Shown here: piece by piece, positions 53,101-64,000 of the stretch
Position numbering within the stretch: position 1 is the first letter of the stretch
How the letters are laid out: each line of letters opens with the position of its first letter
NCBI GenBank assembly: GCA_028564925.1
Contig: CM053028.1
Coordinates: forward strand, 627,449,380 to 627,513,379
Origin: Lithobates sylvaticus
Lineage: Eukaryota > Chordata > Amphibia > Anura > Ranidae
Reading direction: 5' to 3'
Length of the DNA stretch: 64,000 bases
Notes under the pieces: generated by a model
Seen by the model: only the letters and a program-made list of their open reading frames with translations
The model's database searches: none
Told to the model about the DNA's origin: nothing
Made by a program: the position numbers and the translations under genes

Positions 53101-56100
53101 CTGAAAGTATAGTCCTACCTTGACAAGGCAAAGATTTCAGCAACATCTTAATCACTATTCCTTCAACAAATGGTGAACATGTTTGTCAACCTCCAATGTA
53201 AACTACTTGTAGAAATCAAGTAGTAATAATTAAGATGCCTGTTTGCCAACATCCTATTCTAAAGAAAAATCATTTTGCAATTCTTTTCTCTCAAATCGTA
53301 ACATTTCTTGATGCCTTATATTGGCTATCTAGATTCATTTGGATGTCCTTTTGGTAACCCGAGCAACGTTTTAAAAGCACCTCACAGTCTTGTTCAGCGC
53401 AGTAACAGGCGAGACTACAATGCAGATGGAGTAATTTTGTTTTCACCTCTTTAAAAACAGAATGGTCTGGCATGTTTCCTTTGCTTCCGAAAGAATGGTT
53501 TGTCAGTGAGAACAGTCTTTTCTTTGTCTTTCTAACATATTAAGCCCCAGAATCTTTCCTTGGGTTCCATGAGCGTTGTTTCCATTTTGCATTTCCTCCA
53601 AGCACAGAAATCAAAAGAAAAACATTGGCAGTGACTGCCCATCGCACTGCTATTAATCTTCCCTAATGGAAATACCATGTCATTTTTTTTCTTCTCCATC
53701 TAGCATTTAGTAAAAAGAGGCATAGTTTACAAATGAGACCAAAACACAAAATTGGAAACTCAGCTTTTTTTGAAACAAAAGAAGACTCTAAGCACTCAAA
53801 ACAACCACTCTGAATGAGCTCCCTCCTGCCATCTTCCCATCTAGAAAGATGACCAAGTCATCAAATGGTGGCAGCACCTGCATAGAGCAGCACTGCCAAC
53901 AGGATTCCTAATGAGACAAGAACCCTAAAATTCATCATCGTGGAAGGTGAGTTTGGACACTTTCGAGCACATTTCTCCCTTTGAATCCTACAGAAATGAT
54001 CCCTGAAAGTATAGTCCTACCTTGACAAGGCAAAGATTTCAGCAACATCTTAATCACTATTCCTTCAACAAATGGTGAACATGTTTGTCAACCTCCAATG
54101 TAAACTACTTGTAGAAATCAAGTAGTAATAATTAAGATGCCTGTTTGCCAACATCCTATTCTAAAGAAAAATCATTTTGCAATTCTTTTCTCTCAAATCG
54201 TAACATTTCTTGATGCCTTATATTGGCTATCTAGATTCATTTGGATGTCCTTTTGGTAACCCGAGCAACGTTTTAAAAGCACCTCACAGTCTTGTTCAGC
54301 GCAGTAACAGGCGAGACTACAATGCAGATGGAGTAATTTTGTTTTCACCTCTTTAAAAACAGAATGGTCTGGCATGTTTCCTTTGCTTCCGAAAGAATGG
54401 TTTGTCAGTGAGAACAGTCTTTTCTTTGTCTTTCTAACATATTAAGCCCCAGAATCTTTCCTTGGGTTCCATGAGCGTTGTTTCCATTTTGCATTTCCTC
54501 CAAGCACAGAAATCAAAGGAAAAACATTGGCAGTGACTGCCCATCGCACTGCTATTAATCTTCCCTAATGGAAAAACAATGTCATTTTTTTTCTTCTCCA
54601 TCTAGCATTTCATAAAAAGAGGCATAGTTTACAAATGAGACCAAAACACAAAATTGGAAACTCAGCTTTTTTTGAAACAAAAGAAGACTCTAAGCACTCA
54701 AAACAACCACTCTGAATGAGCTCCCTCCTGCCATCTTCCCATCTAGAAAGATGACCAAGTCATCAAATGGTGGCAGCACCTGCATAGAGCAGCACTGCCA
54801 ACAGGATTCCTAATGAGACAAGAACCCTAAAATTCATCATCGTGGAAGGTGAGTTTGGACACTTTCGAGCACATTTCTCCCTTTGAATCCTACAGAAATG
54901 ATCCCTGAAAGTATAGTCCTACCTTGACAAGGCAAAGATTTCAGCAACATCTTAATCACTATTCCTTCAACAAATGGTGAACATGTTTGTCAACCTCCAA
55001 TGTAAACTACTTGTAGAAATCAAGTAGTAATAATTAAGATGCCTGTTTGCCAACATCCTATTCTAAAGAAAAATCATTTTGCAATTCTTTTCTCTCAAAT
55101 CGTAACATTTCTTGATGCCTTATATTGGCTATCTAGATTCATTTGGATGTCCTTTTGGTAACCCGAGCAACGTTTTAAAAGCACCTCACAGTCTTGTTCA
55201 GCGCAGTAACAGGCGAGACTACAATGCAGATGGAGTAATTTTGTTTTCACCTCTTTAAAAACAGAATGGTCTGGCATGTTTCCTTTGCTTCCGAAAGAAT
55301 GGTTTGTCAGTGAGAACAGTCTTTTCTTTGTCTTTCTAACATATAAAGCCCCAGAATCTTTCCTTGGGTTCCATGAGCGTTGTTTCCATTTTGCATTTCC
55401 TCCAAGCGCAGAAATCAAAGGAAAAACATTGGCAGTGACTGCCCATCGCACTGCTAATAATCTTCCCTAATAGAAATATCATGTCATTTTTTTTCTTTTC
55501 CATCTAGCATTTAGTAAAAAGAGGCATAGTTTACAAATGAGACCAAAACACAAAATTGGAAACTCAGCTTTTTTTGAAACAAAAGAAGACTCTAAGCACT
55601 CAAAACAACCACTCTGAATGAGCTCCCTCCTGCCATCTTCCCATCTAGAAAGATGACCAAGTCATCAAATGGTGGCAGCACCTGCATAGAGCAGCACTGC
55701 CAACAGGATTCCTAATGAGACAAGAACCCTAAAATTCATCATCGTGGAAGGTGAGTTTGGACACTTTCGAGCACATTTCTCCCTTTGAATCCTACAGAAA
55801 TGATCCCTGAAAGTATAGTCCTACCTTGACAAGGCAAAGATTTCAGCAACATCTTAATCACTATTCCTTCAACAAATGGTGAACATGTTTGTCAACCTCC
55901 AATGTAAACTACTTGTAGAAATCAAGTAGTAATAATTAAGATGCCTGTTTGCCAACATCCTATTCTAAAGAAAAATCATTTTGCAATTCTTTACTCTCAA
56001 ATCGTAACATTTCTTGATGCCTTATATTGGCTATCTAGATTCATTTGGATGTCCTTTTGGTAACCCGAGCAACGTTTTAAAAGCACCTCACAGTCTTGTT

Positions 56101-59100
56101 CAGCGCAGTAACAGGCGAGACTACAATGCAGATGGAGTAATTTTGTTTTCACCTCTTTAAAAACAGAATGGTCTGGCATGTTACCTTTGCTTCCGAAAGA
56201 ATGGTTTGTCAGTGAGAACAGTCTTTTCTTTGTCTTTCTAACATATTAAGCCCCAGAATCTTTCCTTGGGTTCCATGAGCGTTGTTTCCATTTTGCATTT
56301 CCTCCAAGCACAGAAATCAAAAGAAAAACATTGGCAGTGACTGCCCATCGCACTGCTATTAATCTTCCCTAATGGAAATACCATGTCATTTTTTTTCTTC
56401 TCCATCTAGCATTTAGTAAAAAGAGGCATAGTTTACAAATGAGACCAAAACACAAAATTGGAAACTCAGCTTTTTTTGAAACAAAAGAAGACTCTAAGCA
56501 CTCAAAACAACCACTCTGAATGAGCTCCCTCCTGCCATCTTCCCATCTAGAAAGATGACCAAGTCATCAAATGGTGGCAGCACCTGCATAGAGCAGCACT
56601 GCCAACAGGATTCCTAATGAGACAAGAACCCTAAAATTCATCATCGTGGAAGGTGAGTTTGGACACTTTCGAGCACATTTCTCCCTTTGAATCCTACAGA
56701 AATGATCCCTGAAAGTATAGTCCTACCTTGACAAGGCAAAGATTTCAGCAACATCTTAATCACTATTCCTTCAACAAATGGTGAACATGTTTGTCAACCT
56801 CCAATGTAAACTACTTGTAGAAATCAAGTAGTAATAATTAAGATGCCTGTTTGCCAACATCCTATTCTAAAGAAAAATCATTTTGCAATTCTTTTCTCTC
56901 AAATCGTAACATTTCTTGATGCCTTATATTGGCTATCTAGATTCATTTGGATGTCCTTTTGGTAACCCGAGCAACGTTTTAAAAGCACCTCACAGTCTTG
57001 TTCAGCGCAGTAACAGGCGAGACTACAATGCAGATGGAGTAATTTTGTTTTCACCTCTTTAAAAACAGAATGGTCTGGCATGTTACCTTTGCTTCCGAAA
57101 GAATGGTTTGTCAGTGAGAACAGTCTTTTCTTTGTCTTTCTAACATATTAAGCCCCAGAATCTTTCCTTGGGTTCCATGAGCGTTGTTTCCATTTTGCAT
57201 TTCCTCCAAGCACAGAAATCAAAAGAAAAACATTGGCAGTGACTGCCCATCGCACTGCTATTAATCTTCCCTAATGGAAATACCATGTCATTTTTTTTCT
57301 TCTCCATCTAGCATTTCGTAAAAAGAGGCATAGTTTACAAATGAGACCAAAACACAAAATTGGAAACTCAGCTTTTTTTGAAACAAATGAAGACTCTAAG
57401 CACTCAAAACAACCACTCTGAATGAGCTCCCTCCTGCCATCTTTCCATCTAGAAAGATGACCAAGTCATCAAATGGTGGCAGCACCTGCATAGAGCAGCA
57501 CTGCCAACAGGATTCCTAATGAGACAAGAACCCTAAAATTCATCATCGTGGAAGGTGAGTTTGGACACTTTCGAGCACATTTCTCCCTTTGAATCCTACA
57601 GAAATGATCCCTGAAAGTATAGTCCTACCTTGACAAGGCAAAGATTTCAGCAACATCTTAATCACTATTCCTTCAACAAATGGTGAACATGTTTGTCAAC
57701 CTCCAATGTAAACTACTTGTAGAAATCAAGTAGTAATAATTAAGATGCCTGTTTGCCAACATCCTATTCTAAAGAAAAATCATTTTGCAATTCTTTTCTC
57801 TCAAATCGTAACATTTCTTGATGCCTTATATTGGCTATCTAGATTCATTTGGATGTCCTTTTGGTAACCCGAGCAACGTTTTAAAAGCACCTCACAGTCT
57901 TGTTCAGCGCAGTAACAGGCGAGACTACAATGCAGATGGAGTAATTTTGTTTTCACCTCTTTAAAAACAGAATGGTCTGGCATGTTTCCTTTGCTTCCGA
58001 AAGAATGGTTTGTCAGTGAGAACAGTCTTTTCTTTGTCTTTCTAACATATAAAGCCCCAGAATCTTTCCTTGGGTTCCATGAGCGTTGTTTCCATTTTGC
58101 ATTTCCTCCAAGCGCAGAAATCAAAGGAAAAACATTGGCAGTGACTGCCCATCACACTGCTATTAATCTTCCCTAATGGAAATACCATGTCATTTTTTTT
58201 CTTCTCCATCTAGCATTTAGTAAAAAGAGGCATAGTTTACAAATGAGACCAAAACACAAAATTGGAAACTCAGCTTTTTTTGAAACAAAAGAAGACTCTA
58301 AGCACTCAAAACAACCACTCTGAATGAGCTCCCTCCTGCCATCTTCCCATCTAGAAAGATGACCAAGTCATCAAATGGTGGCAGCACCTGCATAGAGCAG
58401 CACTGCCAACAGGATTCCTAATGAGACAAGAACCCTAAAATTCATCATCGTGGAAGGTGAGTTTGGACACTTTCGAGCACATTTCTCCCTTTGAATCCTA
58501 CAGAAATGATCCCTGAAAGTATAGTCCTACCTTGACAAGGCAAAGATTTCAGCAACATCTTAATCACTATTCCTTCAACAAATGGTGAACATGTTTGTCA
58601 ACCTCCAATGTAAACTACTTGTAGAAATCAAGTAGTAATAATTAAGATGCCTGTTTGCCAACATCCTATTCTAAAGAAAAATCATTTTGCAATTCTTTAC
58701 TCTCAAATCGTAACATTTCTTGATGCCTTATATTGGCTATCTAGATTCATTTGGATGTCCTTTTGGTAACCCGAGCAACGTTTTAAAAGCACCTCACAGT
58801 CTTGTTCAGCGCAGTAACAGGCGAGACTACAATGCAGATGGAGTAATTTTGTTTTCACCTCTTTAAAAACAGAATGGTCTGGCATGTTTCCTTTGCTTCC
58901 GAAAGAATGGTTTGTCAGTGAGAACAGTCTTTTCTTTGTCTTTCTAACATATTAAGCCCCAGAATCTTTCCTTGGGTTCCATGAGCGTTGTTTCCATTTT
59001 GCATTTCCTCCAAGCACAGAAATCAAAAGAAAAACATTGGCAGTGACTGCCCATCGCACTGCTATTAATCTTCCCTAATGGAAATACCATGTCATTTTTT

Positions 59101-62100
59101 TTCTTCTCCATCTAGCATTTAGTAAAAAGAGGCATAGTTTACAAATGAGACCAAAACACAAAATTGGAAACTCAGCTTTTTTTGAAACAAAAGAAGACTC
59201 TAAGCACTCAAAACAACCACTCTGAATGAGCTCCCTCCTGCCATCTTCCCATCTAGAAAGATGACCAAGTCATCAAATGGTGGCAGCACCTGCATAGAAC
59301 AGCACTGCCAACAGGATTCCTAATGAGACAAGAACCCTAAAATTCATCATCGTGGAAGGTGAGTTTGGACACTTTCGAGCACATTTCTCCCTTTGAATCC
59401 TACAGAAATGATCCCTGAAAGTATAGTCCTACCTTGACAAGGCAAAGATTTCAGCAACATCTTAATCACTATTCCTTCAACAAATGGTGAACATGTTTGT
59501 CAACCTCCAATGTAAACTACTTGTAGAAATCAAGTAGTAATAATTAAGATGCCTGTTTGCCAACATCCTATTCTAAAGAAAAATCATTTTGCAATTCTTT
59601 ACTCTCAAATCGTAACATTTCTTGATGCCTTATATTGGCTATCTAGATTCATTTGGATGTCCTTTTGGTAACCCGAGCAACGTTTTAAAAGCACCTCACA
59701 GTCTTGTTCAGCGCAGTAACAGGCGAGACTACAATGCAGATGGAGTAATTTTGTTTTCACCTCTTTAAAAACAGAATGGTCTGGCATGTTACCTTTGCTT
59801 CCGAAAGAATGGTTTGTCAGTGAGAACAGTCTTTTCTTTGTCTTTCTAACATATTAAGCCCCAGAATCTTTCCTTGGGTTCCATGAGCGTTGTTTCCATT
59901 TTGCATTTCCTCCAAGCACAGAAATCAAAAGAAAAACATTGGCAGTGACTGCCCATCGCACTGCTATTAATCTTCCCTAATGGAAATACCATGTCATTTT
60001 TTTTCTTCTCCATCTAGCATTTAGTAAAAAGAGGCATAGTTTACAAATGAGACCAAAACACAAAATTGGAAACTCAGCTTTTTTTGAAACAAAAGAAGAC
60101 TCTAAGCACTCAAAACAACCACTCTGAATGAGCTCCCTCCTGCCATCTTCCCATCTAGAAAGATGACCAAGTCATCAAATGGTGGCAGCACCTGCATAGA
60201 GCAGCACTGCCAACAGGATTCCTAATGAGACAAGAACCCTAAAATTCATCATCGTGGAAGGTGAGTTTGGACACTTTCGAGCACATTTCTCCCTTTGAAT
60301 CCTACAGAAATGATCCCTGAAAGTATAGTCCTACCTTGACAAGGCAAAGATTTCAGCAACATCTTAATCACTATTCCTTCAACAAATGGTGAACATGTTT
60401 GTCAACCTCCAATGTAAACTACTTGTAGAAATCAAGTAGTAATAATTAAGATGCCTGTTTGCCAACATCCTATTCTAAAGAAAAATCATTTTGCAATTCT
60501 TTTCTCTCAAATCGTAACATTTCTTGATGCCTTATATTGGCTATCTAGATTCATTTGGATGTCCTTTTGGTAACCCGAGCAACGTTTTAAAAGCACCTCA
60601 CAGTCTTGTTCAGCGCAGTAACAGGCGAGACTACAATGCAGATGGAGTAATTTTGTTTTCACCTCTTTAAAAACAGAATGGTCTGGCATGTTACCTTTGC
60701 TTCCGAAAGAATGGTTTGTCAGTGAGAACAGTCTTTTCTTTGTCTTTCTAACATATTAAGCCCCAGAATCTTTCCTTGGGTTCCATGAGCGTTGTTTCCA
60801 TTTTGCATTTCCTCCAAGCACAGAAATCAAAAGAAAAACATTGGCAGTGACTGCCCATCGCACTGCTATTAATCTTCCCTAATGGAAATACCATGTCATT
60901 TTTTTTCTTCTCCATCTAGCATTTAGTAAAAAGAGGCATAGTTTACAAATGAGACCAAAACACAAAATTGGAAACTCAGCTTTTTTTGAAACAAAAGAAG
61001 ACTCTAAGCACTCAAAACAACCACTCTGAATGAGCTCCCTCCTGCCATCTTCCCATCTAGAAAGATGACCAAGTCATCAAATGGTGGCAGCACCTGCATA
61101 GAGCAGCACTGCCAACAGGATTCCTAATGAGACAAGAACCCTAAAATTCATCATCGTGGAAGGTGAGTTTGGACACTTTCGAGCACATTTCTCCCTTTGA
61201 ATCCTACAGAAATGATCCCTGAAAGTATAGTCCTACCTTGACAAGGCAAAGATTTCAGCAACATCTTAATCACTATTCCTTCAACAAATGGTGAACATGT
61301 TTGTCAACCTCCAATGTAAACTACTTGTAGAAATCAAGTAGTAATAATTAAGATGCCTGTTTGCCAACATCCTATTCTAAAGAAAAATCATTTTGCAATT
61401 CTTTTCTCTCAAATCGTAACATTTCTTGATGCCTTATATTGGCTATCTAGATTCATTTGGATGTCCTTTTGGTAACCCGAGCAACGTTTTAAAAGCACCT
61501 CACAGTCTTGTTCAGCGCAGTAACAGGCGAGACTACAATGCAGATGGAGTAATTTTGTTTTCACCTCTTTAAAAACAGAATGGTCTGGCATGTTACCTTT
61601 GCTTCCGAAAGAATGGTTTGTCAGTGAGAACAGTCTTTTCTTTGTCTTTCTAACATATAAAGCCCCAGAATCTTTCCTTGGGTTCCATGAGCGTTGTTTC
61701 CATTTTGCATTTCCTCCAAGCACAGAAATCAAAAGAAAAACATTGGCAGTGACTGCCCATCACACTGCTATTAATCTTCCCTAATGGAAATACCATGTCA
61801 TTTTTTTTCTTCTCCATCTAGCATTTAGTAAAAAGAGGCATAGTTTACAAATGAGACCAAAACACAAAATTGGAAACTCAGCTTTTTTTGAATAAAAGAA
61901 GACTCTAAGCACTCAAAACAACCACTCTGAATGAGCTCCCTCCTGCCATCTTCCCATCTAGAAAGATGACCAAGTCATCAAATGGTGGCAGCACCTGCAT
62001 AGAACAGCACTGCCAACAGGATTCCTAATGAGACAAGAACCCTAAAATTCATCATCGTGGAAGGTGAGTTTGGACACTTTCGAGCACATTTCTCCCTTTG

Positions 62101-64000
62101 AATCCTACAGAAATGATCCCTGAAAGTATAGTCCTACCTTGACAAGGCAAAGATTTCAGCAACATCTTAATCACTATTCCTTCAACAAATGGTGAACATG
62201 TTTGTCAACCTCCAATGTAAACTACTTGTAGAAATCAAGTAGTAATAATTAAGATGCCTGTTTGCCAACATCCTATTCTAAAGAAAAATCATTTTGCAAT
62301 TCTTTACTCTCAAATCGTAACATTTCTTGATGCCTTATATTGGCTATCTAGATTCATTTGGATGTCCTTTTGGTAACCCGAGCAACGTTTTAAAAGCACC
62401 TCACAGTCTTGTTCAGCGCAGTAACAGGCGAGACTACAATGCAGATGGAGTAATTTTGTTTTCACCTCTTTAAAAACAGAATGGTCTGGCATGTTACCTT
62501 TGCTTCCGAAAGAATGGTTTGTCAGTGAGAACAGTCTTTTCTTTGTCTTTCTAACATATAAAGCCCCAGAATCTTTCCTTGGGTTCCATGAGCGTTGTTT
62601 CCATTTTGCATTTCCTCCAAGCGCAGAAATCAAAGGAAAAACATTGGCAGTGACTGCCCATCGCACTGCTAATAATCTTCCCTAATAGAAATATCATGTC
62701 ATTTTTTTTCTTTTCCATCTAGCATTTAGTAAAAAGAGGCATAGTTTACAAATGAGACCAAAACACAAAATTGGAAACTCAGCTTTTTTTGAAACAAAAG
62801 AAGACTCTAAGCACTCAAAACAACCACTCTGAATGAGCTCCCTCCTGCCATCTTCCCATCTAGAAAGATGACCAAGTCATCAAATGGTGGCAGCACCTGC
62901 ATAGAACAGCACTGCCAACAGGATTCCTAATGAGACAAGAACCCTAAAATTCATCATCGTGGAAGGTGAGTTTGGACACTTTCGAGCACATTTCTCCCTT
63001 TGAATCCTACAGAAATGATCCCTGAAAGTATAGTCCTACCTTGACAAGGCAAAGATTTCAGCAACATCTTAATCACTATTCCTTCAACAAATGGTGAACA
63101 TGTTTGTCAACCTCCAATGTAAACTACTTGTAGAAATCAAGTAGTAATAATTAAGATGCCTGTTTGCCAACATCCTATTCTAAAGAAAAATCATTTTGCA
63201 ATTCTTTACTCTCAAATCGTAACATTTCTTGATGCCTTATATTGGCTATCTAGATTCATTTGGATGTCCTTTTGGTAACCCGAGCAACGTTTTAAAAGCA
63301 CCTCACAGTCTTGTTCAGCGCAGTAACAGGCGAGACTACAATGCAGATGGAGTAATTTTGTTTTCACCTCTTTAAAAACAGAATGGTCTGGCATGTTACC
63401 TTTGCTTCCGAAAGAATGGTTTGTCAGTGAGAACAGTCTTTTCTTTGTCTTTCTAACATATAAAGCCCCAGAATCTTTCCTTGGGTTCCATGAGCGTTGT
63501 TTCCATTTTGCATTTCCTCCAAGCACAGAAATCAAAGGAAAAACATTGGCAGTGACTGCCCATCGCACTGCTAATAATCTTCCCTAATAGAAATATCATG
63601 TCATTTTTTTTCTTTTCCATCTAGCATTTAGTAAAAAGAGGCATAGTTTACAAATGAGACCAAAACACAAAATTGGAAACTCAGCTTTTTTTGAAACAAA
63701 AGAAGACTCTAAGCACTCAAAACAACCACTCTGAATGAGCTCCCTCCTGCCATCTTCCCATCTAGAAAGATGACCAAGTCATCAAATGGTGGCAGCACCT
63801 GCATAGAACAGCACTGCCAACAGGATTCCTAATGAGACAAGAACCCTAAAATTCATCATCGTGGAAGGTGAGTTTGGACACTTTCGAGCACATTTCTCCC
63901 TTTGAATCCTACAGAAATGATCCCTGAAAGTATAGTCCTACCTTGACAAGGCAAAGATTTCAGCAACATCTTAATCACTATTCCTTCAACAAATGGTGAA

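Larger units (their letters stand above)
35626..64000. repeat. 902-bp satellite, about 31 near-identical monomers, open at the right end
   Basis: The period is 902 bp throughout, by recurrence of CTCTCAAATCGTAAC at 36062, 36964, 37866 and so on to 63212. Two exceptions are one monomer of 993 bp (91-bp duplication at 44091-44181) and one of 901 bp (A loss near 61892). Copies differ at a handful of sites, most in a 190-bp block (CATA/TAAGCC to CTTTTCC/CTTCTCC) that exists in two versions. Later variants (CATGTTACC, TTCTTTACTC, AGAACAGC) become common to the right of about 55 kb. No insertion interrupts this segment. No tRNA, snRNA, 5S or histone sequence is recognised in the monomer. Confidence 0.97.

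Noticed and set aside
35626-64000. Satellite as a tandem snRNA, 5S or histone gene cluster
   Set aside because: I looked for U1/U2, 5S internal-control, tRNA B-box and histone sequence in the monomer and saw none.

Overview
The window looks like repeat-rich DNA from a frog, most probably a ranid. The evidence is indirect: two L1 LINEs with vertebrate-type ORF1/ORF2, hAT and TTAA-type DNA transposons, and two TTAA elements whose sequence resembles repeats I recall as common in Rana/Lithobates. I find no host protein-coding gene, tRNA, rRNA or CRISPR array.

The backbone is one tandem satellite with a 902-bp monomer. It runs from about 1.6 kb to the right end of the window and passes beyond it. 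Four large insertions split it into segments: 1616-2656 (degenerate edge), 10112-11925, 14390-15692, 21781-26101 and 35626-64000. The last segment holds about 31 nearly identical monomers with no insertion. Subtracting each insertion restores the 902-bp phase, or a clear local deletion of it, so the segments were once one continuous array.

Region by region: 1-1615 is an old hAT-type relic with an internal inverted duplication of its transposase. 2657-10111 is a long minus-strand L1. 11926-14389 is a pair of back-to-back TTAA-flanked (piggyBac-type) non-autonomous elements packed with perfect hairpins. 15693-21780 is a plus-strand L1 with clean target-site duplications. 26102-35625 is a 9.5-kb hAT transposon with a nearly intact ZBED-type transposase. 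The hAT gene sits behind a promoter-like end made of CCAAT-bearing hairpins, a TATA box and a 60-unit minisatellite leader. Each leader unit carries a pyrimidine-AG that resembles a splice acceptor.

Two points stand out. First, each 902-bp monomer carries a branchpoint-like site, a strong polypyrimidine/CTAG acceptor and a consensus GTGAGT donor about 243 nt later, so the array reads like tens of copies of an exon-intron unit. Second, the hAT leader minisatellite evolves in ordered blocks (8 + 29 + 1 + 22 units) with an exact 576-bp internal duplication. Both L1 ORF2s are interrupted only at a 10-base C/G homopolymer, so their apparent death may be real slippage or an assembly error.
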